Under the pieces are notes generated by a model, which was not told where the DNA came from, did no database searches, and saw nothing but the letters and a program-made list of their open reading frames with translations. The position numbers and the translations under genes are program-made. Below are positions 1 through 5,616 of a stretch of DNA of 5,616 nucleotides, one piece after another. The stretch is from an uncultured Lachnospiraceae bacterium (GTDB lineage Bacteria > Bacillota > Clostridia > Lachnospirales > Lachnospiraceae): assembly GCA_946549155.1 (NCBI GenBank), contig CAMNQN010000209.1, forward strand, positions 1 to 5,616, given 5' to 3'. Position 1 is the stretch's first letter, and each line of letters starts with the position of its first letter.

Positions 1-12
1 CTTGGCGCCCCT

Positions 13-41
13 GAGCTGTCAGCCTTGAGGGCTGCCAGCTC
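13..41. other. Hairpin at the outer edge of the left repeat
   Basis: Positions 13-24 pair with 30-41: eleven base pairs with one internal mismatch (t19 against c35) and a five-base TTGAG loop at 25-29. No run of T follows on either strand, so it does not look like a Rho-independent terminator. It sits immediately outside the repeat body that is duplicated at the other end of the window. The window stops before the equivalent point of the right copy, so whether the hairpin belongs to the repeat unit cannot be decided here. No gene is visible in positions 1-276. Confidence 0.5.
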
Positions 42-46
42 TCCCG

Positions 47-165
47 AAATTTTCGTCCGTCTCCATCTAAGATTTTCTATGGTATCCTCCGAATTATTTT
101 CCAGCTGCTTGTGGCCCTGTGCGCCCGTCTTTTCCTGCGTCCTGCCAATTAACTAAACACGAAAA
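47..165 (+). repeat. Left copy of a ~115-bp inverted repeat flanking the gene set
   Basis: This segment matches the reverse complement of 5503-5616. The best block is 94-144 against 5522-5572, 51 aligned bases without gaps and only four differences, three of them C/T transitions. Outside it the match continues with small gaps: AAATTTTCG at the outer end, AGATTTTCT in the middle and an AAACACGAA block at the inner end. It encodes no plausible protein. It has no transposase gene and no obvious target-site duplication, because the right copy runs off the window. It could be a REP/MITE-like dispersed intergenic element or a boundary of a mobilised cassette. I do not recognise it as a named family. 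Confidence 0.8.
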
Positions 166-173
166 GGTATAAT
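149..173 (+). promoter_or_regulatory. Possible promoter for the first gene (TATAAT -10)
   Basis: A perfect TATAAT lies at 168-173, just inside the inner edge of the left repeat and about 100 bases before the first start codon. No good -35 box stands 16-18 bases upstream: the sequence there reads CCAATT/CAATTA, and TTAACT at 149-154 is too close. There is no extended -10 TG either. Transcription would begin near 180. The -10 match is seen. That it drives this operon is inferred. Confidence 0.4.
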
Positions 174-181
174 TTTTCTGA

Positions 182-196
182 AGGCAGGAGCTGCCT
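182..196 (+). other. Short leader hairpin
   Basis: AGGCAG (182-187) and CTGCCT (191-196) are perfect complements around a three-base loop. This would sit at the very 5' end of a transcript started from the TATAAT at 168-173. A six-pair stem is short enough to occur by chance. No riboswitch-like conserved structure is recognised around it. Confidence 0.25.
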
Positions 197-276
197 CCGC
201 TTGATTATTCGCAGGGCATATGGTAAGCTGGAACCAGTCAGACATCAATAGGATTTCAATAGAAGGTTTATGGGAT

Positions 277-600
277 ATGAAAAAAGTCAAAATAACTGTT
301 TTAAAAAAAGAATACTATCCTGAGTTCGCTGAAAAATACCTGACGGAGGGGAAAAAAGTCGGAGCCTGTTCTTTATTAGAAGTTGGCGATACCTTTATTT
401 TTGAAGGAGGCGCCAAAATGCCGGATGGTTTTTGTCCATGGGCCTGGATAGATATATACCAAAACGTAAGCGCGATATCTTCAGGGGCAACGTATACTCC
501 CTGGAATAAGAAAAAAAATCAGACGATTGCGTGCTGCACAGACGGAATACGTCCGGTTATCTTTCATATTGAAGCAATAGATAGTGATGTGACGGAATAG
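277..600 (+). CDS. TIGR04076 family protein, function unknown
   Basis: This encodes a 107-residue soluble protein that I recognise as TIGR04076-like from its overall pattern: a basic amphipathic N-terminus, a GFCPWAW motif (residues 51-57) and a near-C-terminal ACCTDGIRPV motif (85-94). Four cysteines stand out: C31, C53 and the adjacent pair C86-C87. They would suit metal binding or thiol chemistry, but no activity is established that I know of. There is no signal peptide or membrane segment. The ATG at 277 is preferred because AGAAGG lies ten bases upstream and the family-like sequence begins there. An in-frame ATG at 220 would add 19 residues unlike the family and has poor ribosome binding. 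The stop is 14 bases from the response regulator start, so co-transcription is likely. The gene looks AT-richer, with more AAA and TTA codons, than the four genes downstream, which hints at a different origin. Confidence 0.85.
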   Translation: MKKVKITVLKKEYYPEFAEKYLTEGKKVGACSLLEVGDTFIFEGGAKMPDGFCPWAWIDIYQNVSAISSGATYTPWNKKKNQTIACCTDGIRPVIFHIEAIDSDVTE

Positions 601-614
601 GAAGGGGAGACGGA

Positions 615-1286
615 ATGTATCGTATATTTATTGTGGAGGATGACAGGGGGATTGCGGAGGCTATCGGAAGACAGCTTAAGATGTGGAATCTGGAGGGTAT
701 CTGCGTGCAGGATTTTTCCAATGTTCTGACGGAATTTACGCAGAATCAGCCCCATTTGGTGCTGATGGATATTGCGTTGCCCTTTTATAACGGGTATTAC
801 TGGTGTGGGGAGATTCGGAAGCTTTCCACGGTGCCTATTCTGTTTATTTCCTCCGCCTCTGACAATATGAATATGGTGATGGCCATGAATATGGGGGCCG
901 ATGATTTTATTGCCAAGCCCTTTGACCAGAATGTGCTGCTGGCGAAGATTCAGGCCATGCTGCGCAGAACCTATGATTTTTCCGCTTCTGTGCCGGTGCT
1001 GGAGCATCGGGGGGCTTTTTTGAATACGGGGGATAATTCCCTGACCTGGAAGGAGCAAAAGATCGGGCTGACTAAGAATGAGTACCGGATTTTACTGGTG
1101 CTGATGGAGAATAAGGGGAAGGTGGTCAGCCGGGAAAAGATTATGGAGAAGCTGTGGGAGACAGACAGCTTCGTGGATGAAAATACGCTGACTGTCAATG
1201 TGAACCGGCTGCGGAAAAAACTGGAGGGTGCAGGGCTGGAGGATTTTATCACCACGAAATTCGGCGTGGGATACGGAATATTCTGA
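615..1286 (+). CDS. BceR-like response regulator, OmpR family
   Basis: This is a 223-residue DNA-binding response regulator. The receiver domain covers about residues 1-118: acidic pocket E8-D9-D10, phosphoacceptor D52 in the LVLMDIALP strand, switch residue S79 and the conserved K101-P102. A winged-helix effector domain follows (about 127-223), with a recognition-helix region around 188-203 (DENTLTVNVNRLRKKL) and the terminal wing FGVGYGIF. Length is normal for the family. The start is well supported by GAAGGGGAG at 601-609. The short linker, the NxGADDFIxKPF pattern and the adjacent kinase and transporter genes place it in the BceR group. Its expected partner is the kinase downstream. Its expected target is the TTACA-N4-TGTAA site before the ATPase gene. 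Family assignment is firm. The specific regulon is inferred. Confidence 0.95.
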   Translation: MYRIFIVEDDRGIAEAIGRQLKMWNLEGICVQDFSNVLTEFTQNQPHLVLMDIALPFYNGYYWCGEIRKLSTVPILFISSASDNMNMVMAMNMGADDFIAKPFDQNVLLAKIQAMLRRTYDFSASVPVLEHRGAFLNTGDNSLTWKEQKIGLTKNEYRILLVLMENKGKVVSREKIMEKLWETDSFVDENTLTVNVNRLRKKLEGAGLEDFITTKFGVGYGIF

Positions 1287-1312
1287 GAAAACCTGCATGG
1301 GGAGAAGGTTGC

Positions 1313-1426
1313 TGCAGTGCAGGAAGGCCGTTGGAGTGCAGGAAGGCCGTTGCAGTACAGGCAAGCCATTGGAGTGCAGGAAGGCCGTTGCAGTGTAGGC
1401 AAGCCGTTATGGTGCCGGAAGCTTTA
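1313..1426 (+). repeat. 19-bp tandem repeat (minisatellite) between regulator and kinase
   Basis: Five clear 19-bp units start at 1313, 1332, 1351, 1370 and 1389, and a degenerate sixth at 1408-1426 runs up to the kinase start region. Units 2 and 4 are identical (TGGAGTGCAGGAAGGCCGT). Units 3 and 5 share the CAGGCAAGCC variant and differ from each other at three positions. This alternation indicates that a 38-bp pair was duplicated. Units 1, 2 and 4 contain AGGAAGG, which resembles a ribosome binding site, but no start codon follows at a useful distance. The array fills most of the 160-base gap in an otherwise compact operon. Nineteen is not a multiple of three and no in-frame coding use is apparent. 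Confidence 0.92.
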
Positions 1427-1446
1427 TGGGAGGGACAGGAGTGAAA

Positions 1447-2457
1447 ATGAGGAGATACAGGGAGAATATTTGCTTTCTGAAAAAGTATGTTGATCTTAGG
1501 AAAAGGGGGCTGCTCCTCTTTTTTCTTTTCCTGATGGTATTTTTAGGAATCTTTTTGCTGTACCATGTGCCTATGGGCGCTTTTGCGTATCCGGCGGGCA
1601 TCTGCTGTATTTTCGGTATTCTTTATTATATCGGGGACTTTCAGAGGATGTACCGGAGACACTGGCAGATGTGCCAGTTCTTGAAAATATGGGAGAATTT
1701 GGGGGAACGCCTGCCGGAGGCGGAGGATGTGCTGGAGGAGGATTACCAGGAGCTGGTCCGCTTTTTACTGAGGCAGAGGCAGCAGATGGAGGAAGAGATG
1801 AGCCGCAATCAGGCGGAGATGGAGGAGTATTACACCACCTGGGTTCATCAGATCAAGACGCCCATCGCTTCCATGCGCCTGAACCTGCAGAATGAAGATT
1901 CTGATTTTTCCCGGCTGATCTTTGAGGATTTATTCCGTATTGAGCAGTATGTGGACATGGTGCTCTGCTATCTGCGGCTGGACGGCAACAGCACGGATTA
2001 CCTGTTTCGGGAATATGAGCTGGACGATATCATCCGGCAGGCGGTGAAGAAGTATGCGGGGCAGTTTATCCGCAGGAAGATCAGCCTGAATTATGAAACC
2101 GTGAAGGAGAGGGTGCTGACCGACGAAAAGTGGCTGCTGTTTGTACTGGAGCAGGTGCTCTCCAATGCGCTGAAATATACGGAGGACGGGGGCAGCATTG
2201 CCATCCTCTTTGAGCAGTCGACGCTCATTATCCGGGATACCGGCATTGGCATTGCCCCGGAGGACCTCCCCAGAATTTTCGAACGGGGGTATACCGGATA
2301 CAATGGAAGGAACGATAAAAGGGCCAGCGGCCTGGGGCTGTACCTTTGCCGGAGAATCTGCCAAAATCTGGGGCATACCATTGCGGTGGATTCCGTTTTG
2401 GGGGAGGGAACCGCGGTGCGTATTGGGCTGGATCACCGGAATCTGGAGGTGGAGTGA
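1447..2457 (+). CDS. BceS-like intramembrane-sensing histidine kinase
   Basis: This is a 336-residue sensor kinase. Two membrane segments (about residues 21-39 and 44-62) are separated by only a few residues (YHVPMG), so there is no extracellular sensor domain. This is the hallmark of intramembrane-sensing kinases that work with Bce-type transporters. A charged helical linker (about 80-130) leads to the phosphoacceptor H135 in WVHQIKTPIASMRL. The ATP-binding domain has the N box N240 (VLSNALKYT), G1 motif DTGIGI (264-269), F box IFERGYTG (277-284) and G2 GLGLYL (295-300), so all catalytic motifs are intact. The start is uncertain. ATG 1447 has AGGAG five bases upstream and gives a family-like N-terminus. 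GTG 1441 (GGGAGGG at 1428-1434) and ATG 1426 are in frame and would add two or seven residues. The kinase presumably phosphorylates the upstream regulator in response to transporter activity. Confidence 0.94.
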   Translation: MRRYRENICFLKKYVDLRKRGLLLFFLFLMVFLGIFLLYHVPMGAFAYPAGICCIFGILYYIGDFQRMYRRHWQMCQFLKIWENLGERLPEAEDVLEEDYQELVRFLLRQRQQMEEEMSRNQAEMEEYYTTWVHQIKTPIASMRLNLQNEDSDFSRLIFEDLFRIEQYVDMVLCYLRLDGNSTDYLFREYELDDIIRQAVKKYAGQFIRRKISLNYETVKERVLTDEKWLLFVLEQVLSNALKYTEDGGSIAILFEQSTLIIRDTGIGIAPEDLPRIFERGYTGYNGRNDKRASGLGLYLCRRICQNLGHTIAVDSVLGEGTAVRIGLDHRNLEVE

Positions 2458-2486
2458 GGGACGCAGGCCATGCAGACTGCGGATAG

Positions 2487-2521
2487 TTACAGAAATGTAA
2501 GAAATACCGGGGGAAATGTAA
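2487..2521 (+). promoter_or_regulatory. Predicted BceR-type operator upstream of the ATPase gene
   Basis: TTACA (2487-2491), GAAA and TGTAA (2496-2500) form a perfect inverted repeat with a four-base spacer. This fits the TNACA-N4-TGTNA type of site reported for BceR-like regulators. The ten bases GAAATGTAAG (2492-2501) recur exactly at 2513-2522, 21 bases on, about two helical turns, giving an additional half-site on the same DNA face. The upstream half of that second site is not conserved (CGGGG). The site lies just upstream of a promoter with a weak -35, as expected for activation. No similar site was noticed before the first gene or the regulator gene. Confidence 0.7.
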
Positions 2522-2531
2522 GCCAATTCGA

Positions 2532-2561
2532 TGGAACTGCATTTCCCTTTTTTGCTATGAT
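2532..2561 (+). promoter_or_regulatory. Predicted activated promoter for the transporter genes
   Basis: An extended -10 element, TGC-TATGAT, lies at 2553-2561. The best -35 candidate is TGGAAC at 2532-2537, 18 bases upstream, with only three matches to TTGACA. The combination of a good -10, a poor -35 and an adjacent regulator site is typical of activator-dependent promoters. Predicted transcription would start near 2568, about 64 bases before the ATPase start codon. The centres of the operator inverted repeat and of the downstream half-site would be near -75 and -49. Confidence 0.55.
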
Positions 2562-2631
2562 AGGCACATCAAAGGAAAACGACGGCGGATACCGGGAAGC
2601 TTCGCGGCGTTTTTTAAACCAGGAGGTAGAC

Positions 2632-3396
2632 ATGAGCATCTTAGAAGTAAAGGGATTGAAGAAGGTATATACGACCCGTTTCGGCGGAAATAAGGTGGAG
2701 GCGCTGAAAAATGTGAATTTCAGCGTGGAAAAGGGGGAATATGTGGCGATTATGGGAGAGAGCGGTTCCGGTAAGACCACGCTTTTGAACATTTTGGCGG
2801 CCCTGGACCGCCCTACTGCAGGCAGCGTATCGTTAAACGGCAGGGATATTTCCAGGATCAGGGAGTCGGAGATGGCGGCTTTCAGGCGGGATAATCTGGG
2901 GTTCGTTTTTCAGGAATTTAATCTGCTGGATACCTTCTCGCTGGAGGATAATATTTATCTGCCGCTGGTGCTGGCGGGGAAATCCTATCCGGAGATGGAG
3001 AAGCGAATCCATCCCATCGCCCGGCAGCTTGGCATTGAAGCGCTTTTGAAAAAGTACCCGTACGAGGTGTCCGGCGGACAGAAGCAGCGGGCGGCAGTGG
3101 CCCGGGCGCTGATCACTGATCCGCAGCTTATTCTGGCGGATGAGCCCACCGGAGCGCTGGATTCCAAGGCGACTGACGAGCTGCTGCGGCTGTTCGGGGA
3201 TATTAATGGGGCCGGTCAGACGATCCTGATGGTGACGCATTCCGTGAAGGCGGCCAGCCATGCGGGCCGGGTGCTGTTTATCAAGGACGGGGAGGTCTTT
3301 CATCAGATTTACCGGGGGGACAGCACCAGTGAACAGCTGTATCAGAAGATTTCCTACACATTGACAATGGTTGCGACGGGTGGTGACAGGGCATGA
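2632..3396 (+). CDS. BceA-like ABC transporter ATP-binding protein
   Basis: This is a 254-residue ATPase subunit of a Bce-type (MacB/LolD-like) transporter. All nucleotide-binding motifs are present: Walker A GESGSGKTT (42-50), Q-loop Q94 in FVFQEFNLLD, signature VSGGQKQR (146-153), Walker B LILADEP with catalytic E171, D-loop GALDS (174-178) and switch H203. The start at 2632 is fixed by a perfect AGGAGG at 2621-2626 and by the family-like N-terminus MSILEVKGLKKVY. A longer in-frame start at 2470 would translate through the operator and promoter and is rejected. The stop codon overlaps the permease start (ATGA), so the two subunits are translationally coupled. It powers permease movement at the inner face of the membrane. 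The substrate class, cell-wall-active peptide antibiotics, is inferred from the family and the adjacent two-component system. Confidence 0.96.
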   Translation: MSILEVKGLKKVYTTRFGGNKVEALKNVNFSVEKGEYVAIMGESGSGKTTLLNILAALDRPTAGSVSLNGRDISRIRESEMAAFRRDNLGFVFQEFNLLDTFSLEDNIYLPLVLAGKSYPEMEKRIHPIARQLGIEALLKKYPYEVSGGQKQRAAVARALITDPQLILADEPTGALDSKATDELLRLFGDINGAGQTILMVTHSVKAASHAGRVLFIKDGEVFHQIYRGDSTSEQLYQKISYTLTMVATGGDRA

Positions 3397-5477
3397 AACG
3401 AGGATTTTATACAAGAATTGCCTGGACGGGAATGAAAAATAACCGCAGGCTGTATCTGCCGTATTTGCTCACGGGAATGATGATGGTAATGATGTATTAC
3501 ATCGTGGTATTCTTAAGCAAAAATCCGATTCTGAATGAGGTGGGCGGCGGAGATCCCATGCGGACTATGCTGGAGCTGGGAAGCGGTGTGCTGCGTATTT
3601 TTGTGCTGATCTTTCTGTTTTATGCCAATTCCTTTCTGATCAGAAGGAGAAAGAAGGAATTTGGCCTTTACAATATCCTGGGGATGGGCAAGGGAAATCT
3701 GGCCCGGGTACAGTTTTGGGAAAGCCTGATCACCGCTGTGCTGGCCCTGACTGGCGGGCTGCTGTTTGGCGTAATATTTTCCAAGCTGGCGGAGCTGGTG
3801 ATGGTGAATATTATGCGGGCGGATGTGGGCTATACATTTTCCCTGAGCATCGGGGCAATCCGGAGCACGGCGCAGTGGTTTGCGGTGGTTTATCTGCTGA
3901 TCTTTTTCAATACGCTGTGGCAGGTACGCTGCTCCAACCCGGTGGAACTGCTGCACAGTGAGAGCGCCGGGGAGAAGCCGCCTAAGGCAAACTGGGTACT
4001 GGCGGCGACAGGTATGCTTATCCTGGCGGCGGCCTACTTTATGGCGCTGAAGATTGAAGATCCCATTTCTGCGCTGGTGTGGTTCTTTGTGGCAGTGATG
4101 ATGGTGATTGCGGCCACCTATCTGATTTTTATTGCGGGGTCTGTGGCCCTGTGTCGGATTTTGCAGAAACGGAAGGGCTATTATTATAAAGCGTCCCATT
4201 TTGTGTCCGTATCCTCCATGAGCTACCGCATGAAGCGAAACGGAGCCGGGCTGGCCTCCATCTGTATTCTGAGCACCATTGTGCTGGTGATGCTATCCTC
4301 CACAGTATGTCTGTACGTGGGGGAAGAGGATGTGCTGGCAAAGCGCTGTCCCAGAGAGGTGAATCTGAATCTGACCTTTCCCGGAGGAGAATTTCAGGCG
4401 CAGGAGAATTTCCAGGCGGAGAAACAGCTGCAGGAGATCCGGGAGCAGGTGGGGGAAATTGCCGCGAAATGCGGGGATTCAGTGACCAACATCCTGAGCT
4501 ATCAGGGAATTGCCATCGCCGGTATCCTGACGAATGGACAGTTTCAGACTGACACATTTGCGATGGCCAACGTCTACAGCAATACGGAGGCCTGGCAGCT
4601 TTTTGTGTTCCCGCTGGAGGATTACAACCGTATCATGGGGCAGCAGGAGACGCTGGCCGCCGGGGAGGCCCTTGTATATACCACCAAGAGGGACTACAAG
4701 GAGGATACCCTCTCCCTTGGGGAACAGACCTTTCACATTGTGAAGCGGGTACCGGAGTTTGCGGCCAACGCCACGGACAGTATGCAGATTTTCCCCAGCC
4801 TGTTTCTGTTTGTCTCAGATTTTGAAGCAGTGGATACAGTTTACGAGGAACTGACGGCGCAGATCGGCCGGTCCGTGGAGGAGGAGTATCGGGATACGGG
4901 GGAGGATATCGGGGAACTGAAAAAGACCTTCGCACCGGAATACTGTCTTTTTTACGGCTTTGATACGGATGATTCGGAGGAGAAGCAGACTCAGATAAAG
5001 GAACAGATTCAGGAGTTCCTGCAGAATAAGCCCCTTACCATGTCCTGGCACTGCGATCTGCGCACAGTCGAAAGCGATGATTTTTACGGCTTGTACGGCG
5101 GATTGTTTTTCCTGGGGATTCTTCTGGGTATTGTATTTTTGTTCGCGGCGGTTCTGATTATGTACTACAAGCAGATTTCCGAGGGATACGAGGATCAGTC
5201 CCGGTATGAGATTATGCGGAAGGTGGGCATGACGAAACGGGATATCAGAAAAAGCATCAATTCTCAGATGCTCACCGTGTTTTTGCTTCCTCTTTTGATG
5301 TCGGGGTTGCATTTGGCCTTTGCCTTCCCCTTTGTGCAGAAGATGCTGCTGATGTTCGGCCTCACTGACACGAGACTGCTGATAATGGGGGCGGGAGTCT
5401 GCTACCTGATATACGCGCTGTTTTACATGGTGGTATACCGAATTACATCAAGAGCATACTATACGATCGTGTCATAA
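3393..5477 (+). CDS. BceB-like ABC transporter permease (FtsX-like domains)
   Basis: This is a 694-residue membrane protein with about ten membrane segments, near residues 21-41, 66-84, 111-131, 161-178, 201-218, 228-249, 287-308, 569-591, 624-647 and 663-683. A large extracellular domain of about 260 residues (309-567) lies between segments 7 and 8. This is the BceB-type layout, and that domain is where the family determines antibiotic specificity and signalling. Two matching cytoplasmic coupling stretches mark the FtsX-like halves: EFGLYNILGMGKGNLARV (89-106) and YEIMRKVGMTKRDIRKSI (605-622). The protein is somewhat longer than Bacillus BceB (about 646 residues). The extracellular domain carries C319, C360, C518 and C554. 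The start overlaps the ATPase stop by four bases. It probably forms a complex with the kinase for flux-based sensing. Its actual substrate cannot be read from the sequence. Confidence 0.95.
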   Translation: MKRGFYTRIAWTGMKNNRRLYLPYLLTGMMMVMMYYIVVFLSKNPILNEVGGGDPMRTMLELGSGVLRIFVLIFLFYANSFLIRRRKKEFGLYNILGMGKGNLARVQFWESLITAVLALTGGLLFGVIFSKLAELVMVNIMRADVGYTFSLSIGAIRSTAQWFAVVYLLIFFNTLWQVRCSNPVELLHSESAGEKPPKANWVLAATGMLILAAAYFMALKIEDPISALVWFFVAVMMVIAATYLIFIAGSVALCRILQKRKGYYYKASHFVSVSSMSYRMKRNGAGLASICILSTIVLVMLSSTVCLYVGEEDVLAKRCPREVNLNLTFPGGEFQAQENFQAEKQLQEIREQVGEIAAKCGDSVTNILSYQGIAIAGILTNGQFQTDTFAMANVYSNTEAWQLFVFPLEDYNRIMGQQETLAAGEALVYTTKRDYKEDTLSLGEQTFHIVKRVPEFAANATDSMQIFPSLFLFVSDFEAVDTVYEELTAQIGRSVEEEYRDTGEDIGELKKTFAPEYCLFYGFDTDDSEEKQTQIKEQIQEFLQNKPLTMSWHCDLRTVESDDFYGLYGGLFFLGILLGIVFLFAAVLIMYYKQISEGYEDQSRYEIMRKVGMTKRDIRKSINSQMLTVFLLPLLMSGLHLAFAFPFVQKMLLMFGLTDTRLLIMGAGVCYLIYALFYMVVYRITSRAYYTIVS

Positions 5478-5502
5478 TATTACCGTTTGGGTGTCAAGGT
5501 TC

Positions 5503-5616
5503 TTCGTGTTTTATTAACAACCAGGACGCAGGAAGAGGCGGGCGCGCAGGGCCACAAGCATCTGGAAAATAACTCCGGATGCCAAGAAAATCTAAGATGC
5601 AGCCGGGCGAAAATTT
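5503..5616 (-). repeat. Right copy of the ~115-bp inverted repeat
   Basis: Read on the minus strand this segment repeats 47-165. The core 5522-5572 matches 94-144 with four differences in 51 bases, and shorter identical blocks extend on both sides. It begins about 25 bases after the permease stop codon and runs to the last base of the window, so its outer end, including any counterpart of the hairpin at 13-41, is not visible. The 139 bases after the permease contain no gene and no clear stem-plus-T-run terminator. Confidence 0.8.

Noticed and set aside
1092..1402. Minus-strand repetitive proteins reading the minisatellite (LQRPSCT-type repeats)
   Set aside because: The repetition is simply the 19-bp array translated. 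The frames run antisense into the response regulator and have no family resemblance.
1313..1407. CRISPR array
   Set aside because: The 19-bp units are directly adjacent with no spacers, so this is a tandem repeat.
2592..2615. Terminator or attenuator before the ATPase gene (GAAGCTTC palindrome then six T)
   Set aside because: The bases immediately before the T-run (CGCGGCG) find no good upstream complement. The only stem has three outer pairs and an impossible two-base loop.
2470..2631. N-terminal extension of the ATPase from ATG 2470
   Set aside because: It would translate through the operator and promoter and adds 54 residues foreign to the family. ATG 2632 has a perfect AGGAGG and the usual N-terminus.
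564..5312. Long open frames on the minus strand (e.g. 564-1058, 1930-2526, 2833-3414, 3513-4199, 4815-5312)
   Set aside because: They lie opposite well-identified genes, have no family-like sequence or convincing ribosome binding sites, and are rich in His, Gln, Pro and Arg as expected for antisense shadows.
5474..5497. Minus-strand promoter with TTGACA at 5497-5492
   Set aside because: The -35 hexamer is perfect but no -10-like hexamer lies 16-18 bases downstream on that strand. TATTAT is only 12 bases away.
5478..5520. Rho-independent terminator after the permease
   Set aside because: There are short T-rich stretches but no stem of useful length before them. The ACGATCGT palindrome at the stop codon is too short and is not followed by T.

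Overview
The window looks like a stretch of a Gram-positive anaerobe chromosome, most likely a Lachnospiraceae/Clostridia member. The evidence is strong AGGAGG-type ribosome binding sites, a low-to-mid GC content and a Bce-type peptide-antibiotic resistance module. The genus cannot be fixed from the sequence.

Layout: all genes lie on the + strand. Positions 1-276 hold a structured repeat (hairpin at 13-41, body at 47-165) and a good -10 box at 168-173. A small cysteine-containing TIGR04076-type protein follows at 277-600. An OmpR-family response regulator of the BceR type begins 14 bases later (615-1286). A 160-base gap then carries a 19-bp minisatellite with five clear copies. Next comes an intramembrane-sensing histidine kinase of the BceS type (1447-2457). 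A 174-base regulatory gap contains a perfect TTACA-N4-TGTAA inverted repeat and an extended -10 promoter. The transporter follows: an ABC ATPase (2632-3396) overlapping by 4 bases a 694-residue BceB/FtsX-like permease (3393-5477). The window ends in a second copy of the repeat (about 5503-5616) in inverted orientation relative to the first.

How the genes work together (established for the family, inferred here): the ATPase and permease form a transporter that removes cell-wall-active peptide antibiotics from their lipid targets. The kinase has almost no extracellular part and reads the state of the transporter. It phosphorylates the regulator at D52. The regulator then binds the inverted repeat upstream of the ATPase gene and raises transporter expression. 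No role is known for the TIGR04076 protein.

The most unusual parts are not the Bce genes, which are a classic system. They are the pair of about 115-bp inverted repeats bracketing the whole gene set, the minisatellite between regulator and kinase, and the TIGR04076 gene tightly coupled to the operon. I see no evidence of a wholly new biochemical system.
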